From positions 1-5,016 of the forward strand of contig JAEWEH010000158.1 of the NCBI GenBank assembly GCA_023389535.1: a stretch of DNA of 5,016 nt. Reading direction: 5' to 3'. Position numbers and translations under genes: made by a program. Below the pieces are notes generated by a model. It saw only the letters and a program-made list of their open reading frames with translations. It had not been told where the DNA came from and did no database searches. This DNA comes from Pseudomonadota bacterium (GTDB taxonomy: Bacteria; Pseudomonadota; Gammaproteobacteria; Burkholderiales; Burkholderiaceae_B). This document shows, piece after piece, positions 1-5,016 of this stretch (within the stretch, counting starts at the first letter, position 1; each line of letters begins with the position of its first letter).

Positions 1-168
1 TTGGGCCTGGCGCAACAAGTGGCCGCTTTCGTGCTGAACCCGCCACGCCGGGAAGAACTCAAGCATATCGAGGGCGTCATTGAACGCGCCCGGCATGCTT
101 TGCCGGCGCTGCTGCGCGGGGAATTCCCTCAGGCCATCAATCAACTGCACGAGGGCAATCGTGCCTGA
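1..168 (+). CDS. pth: Peptidyl-tRNA hydrolase, C-terminal part (5' end outside window)
   Basis: Frame 1 is open from the first base to a TGA at 166-168 and gives 55 residues. They read like the end of bacterial Pth. A helix with VAAFVLNPPRREE is followed by an acidic/hydrophobic helix (IEGVIERARHALPALL) and the closing segment GEFPQAINQLH. Pth is a cytosolic enzyme that cleaves the ester bond of peptidyl-tRNAs dropped from ribosomes, which recycles tRNA. The catalytic His and the Asn/Asp residues lie in the missing N-terminal part, so activity cannot be judged here. The presence of ychF about 1 kb downstream supports the call, because pth-ychF is a common proteobacterial neighbourhood. The stop codon overlaps the possible GTG start of the next gene by 8 bp, which suggests co-transcription. 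Confidence 0.88.
   Translation: MGLAQQVAAFVLNPPRREELKHIEGVIERARHALPALLRGEFPQAINQLHEGNRA
151..163 (+). promoter_or_regulatory. Ribosome binding site and GTG start inside the end of pth
   Basis: GAGGG at 151-155 lies 5 nt before a GTG at 161-163 that is in frame with the CPBP protease gene. The GTG overlaps the last codons of pth, so termination of pth could couple to initiation here. The competing ATG at 191 has only a weak G-rich stretch (about 174-180) upstream. GAGGG also encodes Glu-Gly in Pth, so the match could be chance. Confidence 0.45.
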
Positions 169-952
169 ATCCCTGGGGCGTCTGGCATCCATGCGCCACT
201 CCCGAACGCGCTTCCGACACGAGCTGCGCGATTTCTTGCTCTTCATAATGCGACCGCGATTCGGCCCGCGCCTGCCCGGTCGCCTGGCGGACAACGTATG
301 GCGCAGCGATTGGTTTTCCGGCGCGCCGCTAGGCCGCCTGCTGAAATGGGCAGCCTTCCTATGGAGCATCAATCTGGTCGTTTTAGGGCCGATCGCCGTG
401 GCAGCGGCCGGGGCCGGTGGTGCGACGCACAGGCTGGACATCTACAACATGCCTTGGCTGCAGGCGCTGATCTGGGCGCCCATCGTGGAAGAGCTGGTGT
501 TCCGCTATGGTTTGCGGCGCTTGGCGCAGGCTTGGTGGCTGGTGCCGATGGCCGTGGGCGCCATGCTGCTGGGCCCCAAGTGGCCCGGCATCCTGTTGGC
601 AAGCGCCGCCGTGGCTTTGTGCTGGCTGCCCATGCTGGCCGGTGGCCGGCGTACCCGGCGATCCCTGCCATGGCGCTGGCGTATGCGCTATCGGCGATCA
701 TTCCCCTGGGTATTCCATCTAGCCTGCCTGGCATTCGCCGCGGTGCATTTGTACAACTTCAACTTGCACCATACCCCGCTGTGGCTGTTGCCCTTGCTGG
801 TGCTGCCTCAGTGGTTGACCGGCATGGTGCTGGGCTGGCTGCGCGTCAAGCGCGGGATAGGGGCCTCCATGTTGCTGCATGGCTTGTTCAACGGCGGGCC
901 CTTGCTGGTCGTATGGCTGGTATTAAGGGCCATGCCGGATGTGCTGGTTTAA
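161..952 (+). CDS. CPBP family intramembrane metalloprotease
   Basis: This is an integral membrane protein of 263 aa from GTG 161, or 253 aa from ATG 191. It carries the CPBP (CAAX protease and bacteriocin-processing; ABI/Rce1) motifs in order. EELVFR gives EExxxR at about residues 110-115 (GTG numbering). FAAVH gives FxxxH at 192-196. HGLFN gives HxxxN at 240-244. In this family these residues form the glutamate/histidine active site inside the membrane. Hydrophobic segments surround each motif, and a basic stretch (RRTRRSLPWRWRMRYRR, near residue 170) is a likely cytoplasmic loop. The substrate is unknown. Bacterial relatives include proteins for bacteriocin self-immunity and membrane-protein processing, but nothing here points to a bacteriocin. 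The start is uncertain. GTG 161 has the better ribosome binding site and couples to pth. ATG 191 (MRHSRTRF...) is the main alternative. An open frame extends to ATG 80, but that start lies deep inside pth. Confidence 0.8.
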   Translation: MPESLGRLASMRHSRTRFRHELRDFLLFIMRPRFGPRLPGRLADNVWRSDWFSGAPLGRLLKWAAFLWSINLVVLGPIAVAAAGAGGATHRLDIYNMPWLQALIWAPIVEELVFRYGLRRLAQAWWLVPMAVGAMLLGPKWPGILLASAAVALCWLPMLAGGRRTRRSLPWRWRMRYRRSFPWVFHLACLAFAAVHLYNFNLHHTPLWLLPLLVLPQWLTGMVLGWLRVKRGIGASMLLHGLFNGGPLLVVWLVLRAMPDVLV

Positions 953-1042
953 CTGTCGCGCGGTTTAATCGATGTGTGGGATTCATTGGCGTGATCCACG
1001 TATCGGGCTTGATTGACGCATTTTGCCTGCTCGCGGATCTGA

Positions 1043-1067
1043 GGCGCACCGGACGGCGGCGTGCGCC
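1043..1067 (+). repeat. GC-rich hairpin upstream of ychF
   Basis: GGCGCAC (1043-1049) and GTGCGCC (1061-1067) form a perfect 7-bp stem around an 11-nt loop. The bases after it (CGATGTCCC) have no T-run, so it is not a convincing intrinsic terminator. It ends about 18 bp before the likely -10 box of ychF and could cover the -35 region. The gap 953-1132 holds no gene that I can support. Confidence 0.35.
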
Positions 1068-1084
1068 CGATGTCCCTTAACTAC

Positions 1085-1090
1085 TACAAT
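1085..1090 (+). promoter_or_regulatory. Possible -10 box of the ychF promoter
   Basis: TACAAT matches the sigma-70 -10 consensus at 5 of 6 bases. It stands at the switch from GC-rich to AT- and pyrimidine-rich sequence, 42 bp before the ychF ATG. The transcript would begin near 1097 with a leader of about 36 nt, which leaves room for the ribosome binding site. No good -35 hexamer lies 16-18 bp upstream, so this is a weak call. ychF could also be read from the pth transcript. Confidence 0.35.
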
Positions 1091-1132
1091 AGCTTTCTTT
1101 TCGCTTTACCCATTTATATATTCAGGATACTC

Positions 1133-2224
1133 ATGGCTTTGCAATGTGGCATCGTTGGTTTACCCAACGTCGGCAAATCGACACTGTTCAATGCGTTGAC
1201 CAAGGCAGGCATTGCCGCCGAAAACTATCCCTTCTGCACCATCGAGCCCAACGTCGGCGTGGTGGAAGTGCCCGACACCCGCCTGGCTGCCCTAGCTGAC
1301 ATCGTCAAGCCCGAACGCGTATTGCCGGCCGTGGTCGAATTTGTGGATATCGCTGGCCTGGTCGCCGGCGCCTCCAAAGGCGAAGGCCTGGGCAACCAGT
1401 TTCTGGCGAATATCCGCGAAACCGACGCCATCGTCCATGTGGTGCGCTGTTTCGAAGACGATAACGTGGTCCACGTGGCGGGCCGCATCAATCCGGTATC
1501 CGACATCGAAGTCATCAATACCGAATTGGCCCTGGCCGACTTGGCTACCGCCGAAAAAGCCCTGCAACGCCATCAAAAGACCGCGCGTTCCGGTGACAAA
1601 GAAGCCATCAAGCTGGTGGCCGCGCTGGAAAAAGTCATCCCCGTGCTGAACGAGGCCCGCCCCATCCGCTCGCTGAATCTGGACGAAGACGACCAGGCCA
1701 TGCTGAAGCCTTTCTGCTTTATCACGGCCAAGCGCTGCATGTATGTGGCGAACGTCAAGGAAGATGGCTTCGAGAACAACCCGCACCTGGAGGCCGTGCA
1801 GCAGTATGCGCAGGCCGAAAACTCGCCCGTCGTCGCGGTCTGCGCCGCGGTCGAGGCCGAGATCGGCGAACTGGACGATGAAGACAAGGCCGTGTTCCTG
1901 GCTGACCTGGGCATGGACGAACCCGGCCTGAACCGCGTCATCCGCGCCGCCTACAGCCTGCTGGGCCTGCAGACCTACTTCACCGCCGGCGTCAAGGAAG
2001 TGCGCGCCTGGACCATCCATATCGGCGACACCGCGCCCAAGGCCGCCGGCGTCATCCACACCGACTTCGAACGCGGCTTCATCCGCGCCCAGACCATCGC
2101 CTACGACGACTTCATCGCCTGCAAAGGCGAGCAGGGCGCCAAAGAGGCCGGCAAGATGAGGGCGGAGGGGAAGGAGTATGTGGTGAAGGACGGGGACGTG
2201 TTGAATTTCTTGTTTAACGTCTGA
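1133..2224 (+). CDS. ychF: Redox-regulated ribosome-binding ATPase YchF (Obg family)
   Basis: A 363-aa protein, the same length as E. coli YchF. The start at ATG 1133 is set by AGGA at 1124-1127, 5 nt upstream, and by the typical beginning [18 protein letters not shown] longer frame opening at GTG 1061 has no family support. The G1/P-loop GLPNVGKST is at residues 9-17 and the G3 motif DIAGL at 72-76. At 207-210 NVKE replaces the NKxD of true GTPases. That NxxE form is characteristic of YchF and explains its preference for ATP. A helical insert follows G3 (about 110-200), and a TGS domain occupies about 279-362. The protein is cytosolic, binds the ribosome, and has been linked to the oxidative stress response in E. 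coli. It has pth upstream, as in many proteobacteria, with a protease gene between. No key residue looks missing. Confidence 0.97.
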   Translation: MALQCGIVGLPNVGKSTLFNALTKAGIAAENYPFCTIEPNVGVVEVPDTRLAALADIVKPERVLPAVVEFVDIAGLVAGASKGEGLGNQFLANIRETDAIVHVVRCFEDDNVVHVAGRINPVSDIEVINTELALADLATAEKALQRHQKTARSGDKEAIKLVAALEKVIPVLNEARPIRSLNLDEDDQAMLKPFCFITAKRCMYVANVKEDGFENNPHLEAVQQYAQAENSPVVAVCAAVEAEIGELDDEDKAVFLADLGMDEPGLNRVIRAAYSLLGLQTYFTAGVKEVRAWTIHIGDTAPKAAGVIHTDFERGFIRAQTIAYDDFIACKGEQGAKEAGKMRAEGKEYVVKDGDVLNFLFNV

Positions 2225-2257
2225 CGATGGACTGATCTCGAAGCTGTTGGTGCGGAT

Positions 2258-2269
2258 CTATTCGAATAG
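2258..2269. repeat. Perfect 12-bp palindrome after ychF
   Basis: CTATTCGAATAG is identical to its own reverse complement and lies 34 bp after the ychF stop. A palindrome with no spacer is a poor RNA hairpin but a typical shape for a dimeric DNA-binding site. No regulator is implied by neighbouring genes, and chance cannot be excluded. Confidence 0.4.
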
Positions 2270-2270
2270 T

Positions 2271-2293
2271 TTGTGCAAGCGGTGCTTGCACAA
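2271..2293 (+). terminator. Perfect 10-bp hairpin after ychF, possible terminator
   Basis: TTGTGCAAGC (2271-2280) pairs exactly with GCTTGCACAA (2284-2293) across a 3-nt loop, GGT. It begins 47 bp after the ychF stop, so it could end or stabilise the ychF transcript. The sequence that follows (TTGCCTTGG) is not a proper U-tract, so efficient intrinsic termination is doubtful. It could equally be part of the csp upstream region. Confidence 0.4.
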
Positions 2294-2299
2294 TTGCCT

Positions 2300-2310
2300 T
2301 GGTGTCACCA
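2300..2310. repeat. Short palindrome TGGTG-T-CACCA
   Basis: Five-base arms flank a single T. This is the third inverted repeat in the ychF-csp gap. Alone it is short enough to be chance. It is listed because it sits in line with three stronger ones. Confidence 0.3.
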
Positions 2311-2319
2311 TCTAGCCCT

Positions 2320-2338
2320 GCCGGGCAAACTGCCCGGC
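2320..2338 (+). repeat. GC-rich perfect 8-bp hairpin upstream of csp
   Basis: GCCGGGCA (2320-2327) and TGCCCGGC (2331-2338) pair exactly across the loop AAC. The stem is stable, but CCCCGAAAA follows instead of a T-run, so it does not look like a standard terminator on the + strand. It may be a second terminator-like element for ychF, a transcription pause or an element of a long csp leader. Confidence 0.4.
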
Positions 2339-2385
2339 CCCGAAAACCCGCACGTGGTGCACACCCGGACTCCGCGGAAAGAGTA

Positions 2386-2414
2386 TTAATTAGTAACAGG
2401 CCTTGTGATATATG
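2386..2414 (+). promoter_or_regulatory. Possible csp promoter with extended -10
   Basis: TATATG at 2409-2414 is preceded by TG one base upstream (2406-2407), giving an extended -10 layout. TTAATT at 2386-2391 is a weak -35 at 17-bp spacing. The transcript would start near 2421 and carry a leader of about 52 nt. Both hexamers are imperfect. The element overlaps the CAGGCC/GGCCTG inverted repeat (2397-2419), which could be an operator or a coincidence. Confidence 0.28.
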
Positions 2415-2419
2415 GCCTG
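2397..2419. repeat. Inverted repeat CAGGCC/GGCCTG before csp
   Basis: CAGGCC (2397-2402) and GGCCTG (2414-2419) are exact complements around an 11-nt AT-rich centre. The repeat flanks the best -10 candidate of the csp gene. It could form a hairpin if transcription starts further upstream, or serve as a protein-binding site. Confidence 0.3.
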
Positions 2420-2462
2420 ACCGTCCATAGTGGGCGTGGGGATACTTTTCCCTTTTAAATTT

Positions 2463-2475
2463 AGGACTTATATTG
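2463..2475 (+). promoter_or_regulatory. Ribosome binding site for the TTG-initiated csp gene
   Basis: AGGA at 2463-2466 is 6 nt before TTG 2473-2475. The AT-rich surroundings (TTTTAAATTTAGGACTTATA) should keep it unstructured. It decides the start: no ATG is available at the N-terminus. The next start-like codon, GTG at 2494, would remove the first seven residues and the start of the first beta strand. Confidence 0.7.
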
Positions 2476-2682
2476 AAAACAGAAATCGGCATTGTGAAAT
2501 GGTTCAACAACGACAAGGGGTTCGGCTTTATCTCGCCTGAATCCGGCGGTAAGGACCTTTTCGCACATTACAGCGAGATCCAGGGTACGGGCCACAAGTC
2601 TCTTGAAGAGAACCAGCGCGTCTCCTACGTCGCAACCCAAGGACAGAAGGGCCCGCAGGCCACGATGATCCAGGTTATCTGA
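2473..2682 (+). CDS. Cold-shock-domain protein (CspA family)
   Basis: A complete 69-aa cold-shock domain, the usual family length, with an uncommon TTG start. The nucleic-acid-binding motifs are visible. IVKWFN is at 7-12, RNP1 is KGFGFI at 15-20, and RNP2 is LFAHYS at 29-34 (a variant of the usual VFVHFS). The ending, with KGPQATMIQ, is typical of betaproteobacterial members. Such proteins are small cytosolic beta-barrels that bind single-stranded RNA and DNA. They melt RNA secondary structure and affect transcription antitermination and translation. Some members are cold-induced and others constitutive, and the sequence alone does not say which this is. It appears monocistronic: a 248-bp structured gap lies upstream and a strong terminator downstream. 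The paralogue letter (cspA, cspB, etc.) cannot be assigned, so no symbol is given. Confidence 0.95.
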   Translation: MKTEIGIVKWFNNDKGFGFISPESGGKDLFAHYSEIQGTGHKSLEENQRVSYVATQGQKGPQATMIQVI

Positions 2683-2691
2683 TTGGCCTCG

Positions 2692-2717
2692 GTGGCTCGC
2701 CTTTGACGGCGGGCCGC
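2692..2717 (+). repeat. Hairpin just after the csp stop
   Basis: GGCTCGCC (2694-2701) pairs with GGCGGGCC (2708-2715) with one G-U pair across the loop TTTGAC. The stem can extend by two more pairs to 2692/2717. CGCTGTAG follows rather than a T-run, so it is not itself a good terminator. It could protect the short csp mRNA from 3' exonucleases. Confidence 0.4.
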
Positions 2718-2732
2718 TGTAGAACTCAGGCT

Positions 2733-2775
2733 AAAGGCCGAACCCTTTGAGACATTGGGTTTGGCCTTTTTCTTT
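2733..2775 (+). terminator. Strong intrinsic terminator of csp
   Basis: The left arm AAAGGCCGAACCC (2733-2745) pairs with the right arm GGGTTTGGCCTTT (2757-2769). This gives a 13-bp stem with a single G-U pair and an 11-nt loop. The right arm runs into TTTTTCTTT (2767-2775). It lies 50 bp after the csp stop and is the clearest intrinsic terminator in the window. It isolates csp from the DUF3348 operon. Confidence 0.9.
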
Positions 2776-2878
2776 GCTGTCGCGTGCCGAGATCCGGCGC
2801 TGCGGGTTGCCAGGGTAGTGTTTCCTGGAAATCGTGGCGGTGTCCGAAGCCGCCATCGAGCAGCTATCCCTCAAAGTG

Positions 2879-2884
2879 TAAAAT
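2879..2884 (+). promoter_or_regulatory. Possible -10 box of the DUF3348-DUF802 operon
   Basis: TAAAAT matches the sigma-70 -10 consensus at 5 of 6 bases. It lies 23 bp before the probable ATG at 2908. TCGAGC at 2856-2861 would be the -35 at 17-bp spacing but matches only 3 of 6 bases. Transcription would begin near 2891, leaving a leader of about 17 nt. Apart from a short inverted repeat (TGGCGG/CCGCCA, 2835-2855), I see nothing else between the csp terminator and this point. Confidence 0.4.
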
Positions 2885-2907
2885 CTCAGGTTTTTGACCT
2901 TAATGGA

Positions 2908-3771
2908 ATGGTGCAAGAACTGCCTCGGCACACGGGGGCGGGCGGTCCGGAGTTTGTCCGGCTGCTTGTTCGCCTGACAGGCGCCGATATCGCTGCGCCT
3001 GCGCAAGCACTGCCAAGCCGTCTGAGCCGCTGGCTGGGATGGGCGGACGCGATCGCACTTTCCGCGGCCCTGAAAGAATCCGCGTCGGCTGGCCGTGGCC
3101 CGGCCGAACGCGGCCCGGCCCAACATGGTGGCCCGGCAGGCAGTACATCAGCCGATGCTGCGGTGGCGCGTTCGGCCGTGCTAACTTCGGCCGACGATGG
3201 ACGAGACGACTGCGCCCGCGTGTGCGCGGAACTGGAACAAGCCATCGCCGCGGCGACTGGGGCGGGCGGGTCGCGATCATCGGTTTCCATGCAGCGCGGG
3301 CCGCAGCGAACGCGTAACCGCAACGCTTCCCGCCCGGAGGACGATGCGGAGAGCGCCGACTACGCGACCTACCGCCAGCGTTACGTTGCGGTCCAACAGG
3401 CAATGGAGACCCATATCGCGGATTTGCGCGGCCGTTTGCGGACTATGCTTGCTTCATCGACACCGGACGTGGCGCGGTTGGCCCTGGTGGATGCTGCGAT
3501 GGAACAGGCGCTGGCCGGCCGCGAGCAAAGCCTGCTGCTGGAAGCACCCGCCCTGCTGGAGGGCCACTTCGAACGTTTGCGCCGGGATGCATTGGCCGCG
3601 AGGACCGATGGTGAAGCCGGCCCGTTAGTGGCCGCGACATCGCCGGGTGCATGGCTGGCTACATTTCGCGAAGATATGCGCCGCATATTGCTTGCCGAGC
3701 TGGATATCCGGCTACAACCCATCGAAGGGCTGCTGTCCGCCCTTCACGCTTGTTCTTCCAGAACCTTATGA
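2908..3771 (+). CDS. DUF3348 family protein
   Basis: A 287-aa soluble protein of unknown function that I recognise as DUF3348-like. The N-terminal block, about residues 16-55, has FVRLLVRLTGAD, then RLSRWLGWADAIALSAAL. A low-complexity linker rich in Gly, Pro, Ala, Arg and Ser follows at about 58-148, including three GPA-type repeats. The C-terminal block (about 150-287) is helical and starts YATYRQRYVAVQQAME. It continues with VDAAMEQALAGREQSLL and an Arg/Glu-rich stretch, which suggests coiled coil. I see no signal peptide or membrane segment, so it is probably cytoplasmic. Its stop overlaps the next start as ATGA, which indicates translational coupling. In Burkholderiales such genes occur beside DUF802, OmpA-like and DUF2894 genes (from memory). 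A role as an accessory to the downstream membrane motor-like protein is inference. The start at ATG 2908 lacks a clear ribosome binding site. GTG 2911 is possible. The longer frame back to 2755 runs into the csp terminator and is unlikely. Confidence 0.78.
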   Translation: MVQELPRHTGAGGPEFVRLLVRLTGADIAAPAQALPSRLSRWLGWADAIALSAALKESASAGRGPAERGPAQHGGPAGSTSADAAVARSAVLTSADDGRDDCARVCAELEQAIAAATGAGGSRSSVSMQRGPQRTRNRNASRPEDDAESADYATYRQRYVAVQQAMETHIADLRGRLRTMLASSTPDVARLALVDAAMEQALAGREQSLLLEAPALLEGHFERLRRDALAARTDGEAGPLVAATSPGAWLATFREDMRRILLAELDIRLQPIEGLLSALHACSSRTL

Positions 3772-5016
3772 CTCGACTTCTTCATTTTGTGGTGTTTATT
3801 GCGGGCCTGGCCGTTGCGTGCTGGGTGGGCGCCGGGTATGTGCAGTCCAATCCCCTGGCGCTGGCCATTACGGTGCTGGTGGGCTGCGTCTATCTGATCG
3901 GTGTCTTCGAGCTCTATCGCTACCAGCACGCCAGCGCCACCCTGCAGCGCGCTTTGGCGGCCTTGTCTGAACCTCTGGAGAGTCTGGACGAATGGCTGTC
4001 CAGGCTGGATCCCAGCTTGCGCAATGCGGTGCGCCTGCGTATCGAGGGCGACCGCGTCGGTTTGCCGGGGCCGGCCCTGGCGCCTTATCTGGCCGGCTTG
4101 CTGGTACTGCTGGGCATGCTGGGCACGTTCCTTGGCATGGTGGCGACTTTGCGTGGCGCCGGGCTGGCGCTGGAAAGCGCTAGCGATCTGCAGGCCATTC
4201 GTGCATCACTGGCCGAACCGGTCAAGGGGCTGGGTTTTGCTTTCGGCACCTCGGTTGCCGGCGTGGCGACGTCCGCCATGCTGGGCCTGCTGTCCGCCTT
4301 GTGCCGCCGGGAACGCATCCAGCTTACGCGCGTACTGGACGCCAGGATCGCGACCGTCCTGCACAGTCATACACAGGCGTATCAGCGCGCGGAGCAGATC
4401 AGGCTGCTGCAGCGGCAGAGCGATGCCTTGCCTGCCGTGGCCGACCGCCTGCAATCCATGATGACGGCGCTTGAGGCGCATAGCCTGGCGCTCGGCAAGC
4501 AGCTGGCCGGCAACGAGGAGGCTTTCCACAGCAAGGCCGAGATGGCCTACACAGGTTTAGCGGCTTCCGTCGAACAATCGTTGCGGGAAGGCATTGCTGA
4601 TGGCGCGCGGGCAGCCGCTGCGGCGATCCAGCCCGTCGTCGAGCAGACCATGGCTCAGCTCGTTAAAGGGGCCGCCTCATTGCACGACACGGTCGCGCAA
4701 TCCATGCAACAGCAGTTGGGCGGGCTATCCGACCATGCTGAGAATACCGCTGCAAGCCTGACCGGCGCCTGGAATACAGCGCTGGCGGAGCAAAAGCATG
4801 TGAACCAGTCGTTGGTGCAGGACTTGCGTGCTTCGCTGGACGGGTTTGCCGATGCACAGGAACGCCGTTCCATTGCCTTGCTGGATGGTATGTCCACACG
4901 GCTGGAAGGCATGTCGGGCAGTTTGGCCGGATCTTGGAACGATGCTTTGTCCCGGCAGGAACAAGCCAATCAAAAACTCGCGGCCGACAATCAGCTTGCA
5001 TTCGCCGATGCGGCAG
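3768..5016 (+). CDS. DUF802 family membrane protein with MotA/TolQ/ExbB-like core (3' end outside window)
   Basis: The frame is open from ATG 3768 to the window end, giving 416 residues without a stop. Four hydrophobic segments are visible, at about 4-26, 29-50, 108-128 and 154-178. Segment 3 contains GMLGTFLGMV (116-125), and segment 4 has GLGFAFGTSVAGVATS (154-169). This pairing resembles the pore-lining helices of MotA/TolQ/ExbB channels, including the small residues and the Thr/Ser positions. An amphipathic stretch (about 53-105) lies between segments 2 and 3, as in those stators. From about 183 on the protein is a long, Ala/Gln/Glu-rich helical tail with few prolines, likely coiled coil and cytoplasmic. 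It holds a repeat: SLTGAWNTAL (330-339) recurs as SLAGSWNDAL (385-394). There is no clear ribosome binding site, so translation probably depends on the ATGA overlap with the upstream gene. It is most likely an inner-membrane ion channel subunit that drives an unknown process. The closest described analogue by architecture is ZorA of Zorya defence. The channel role is inference. Confidence 0.8.
   Translation, partial: MTRLLHFVVFIAGLAVACWVGAGYVQSNPLALAITVLVGCVYLIGVFELYRYQHASATLQRALAALSEPLESLDEWLSRLDPSLRNAVRLRIEGDRVGLPGPALAPYLAGLLVLLGMLGTFLGMVATLRGAGLALESASDLQAIRASLAEPVKGLGFAFGTSVAGVATSAMLGLLSALCRRERIQLTRVLDARIATVLHSHTQAYQRAEQIRLLQRQSDALPAVADRLQSMMTALEAHSLALGKQLAGNEEAFHSKAEMAYTGLAASVEQSLREGIADGARAAAAAIQPVVEQTMAQLVKGAASLHDTVAQSMQQQLGGLSDHAENTAASLTGAWNTALAEQKHVNQSLVQDLRASLDGFADAQERRSIALLDGMSTRLEGMSGSLAGSWNDALSRQEQANQKLAADNQLAFADAA
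4755..4979 (+). repeat. 55-residue internal protein repeat in the DUF802 tail
   Basis: Two copies of the pattern S-L-x-G-x-W-N-x-A-L-x-x-Q-x-x-x-N-Q-x-L are seen at residues 330-349 and 385-404. The offset is exactly 55 residues (165 bp). DNA identity is only partial, so this is an old protein-level repeat and not a recent duplication. DUF802 is known to occur in more than one copy per protein, and further copies may lie beyond the window end. Confidence 0.7.

Noticed and set aside
1013..1041. TTGACG (1013-1018) as a -35 box for ychF
   Set aside because: It matches the -35 consensus at 5 of 6 bases, but no acceptable -10 lies 16-18 bp downstream (GATCTG at 17 bp). It is also about 115 bp from the start codon.
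298..1080. A 260-codon + strand frame overlapping the CPBP protease gene
   Set aside because: It is the shifted reading of the protease gene. The protease frame has all three family motifs, while this one gives Gly/Arg/Ala-rich sequence with no domain.
1061..1132. Upstream extension of ychF to GTG 1061
   Set aside because: The extra 24 residues include a hydrophobic stretch foreign to YchF. ATG 1133 has AGGA 5 nt upstream and gives the standard 363 residues.
1292..2059. A 255-codon open frame on the minus strand opposite ychF
   Set aside because: It mirrors the codon pattern of ychF in GC-rich DNA. The product is His/Asp/Gly-rich with no family I recognise, and ychF is certain on the other strand.
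2214..2516. A 100-codon minus-strand frame across the ychF-csp gap
   Set aside because: It overlaps the start of csp and the inverted repeats, shows no recognisable domain, and has no clear ribosome binding site. It is better explained as a chance open frame.
2731..3403. Minus-strand frames opposite the DUF3348 gene (131, 145 and 167 codons)
   Set aside because: Their products are Arg/Pro/Ala-rich, as expected from reading GC-rich coding DNA backwards. One of them covers the csp terminator.
3901..4461. A 186-codon Trp/Cys/Arg-rich + strand frame inside the DUF802 gene
   Set aside because: This composition is typical of a shifted frame in GC-rich DNA. The DUF802 frame stays open for 416 codons with membrane segments and a repeat.

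Overview
The window looks like chromosomal DNA from a high-GC betaproteobacterium. The YchF, Pth and cold-shock proteins, and above all the DUF3348-DUF802 gene pair, suggest the order Burkholderiales, probably the Alcaligenaceae (Bordetella/Achromobacter-like). That placement is inferred from remembered protein families, not from a search. All recognisable genes lie on the + strand. I saw no tRNA, rRNA, CRISPR array, insertion sequence or phage gene.

Left part (1-2224): the 3' end of pth (peptidyl-tRNA hydrolase), a CPBP-family intramembrane protease gene that overlaps or closely follows it, and a complete ychF (ribosome-binding P-loop ATPase). pth and ychF are adjacent in many proteobacteria. 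Here a membrane protease gene sits between them. A 172-180 bp gap with a plausible -10 box and a good ribosome binding site precedes ychF.

Middle (2225-2907): a 248 bp gap packed with perfect inverted repeats leads into a 69-aa cold-shock-domain protein that starts at TTG. The gene is followed by a hairpin and a strong intrinsic terminator (2733-2775). The next 130 bp or so hold no gene and appear to be the upstream region of the next operon.

Right part (2908-5016): two genes joined by a 4-bp ATGA overlap. The first encodes a DUF3348-type protein. The second encodes a DUF802-type membrane protein that runs off the window. The second protein has four predicted membrane segments. Segments 3 and 4 resemble the MotA/TolQ/ExbB stator core, and a long helical tail with a 55-residue internal repeat follows. 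This architecture recalls ZorA of the Zorya anti-phage systems. The pair is therefore the best candidate here for an undescribed system: a proton- or ion-driven envelope motor whose MotB/OmpA-like partner would be expected just downstream.
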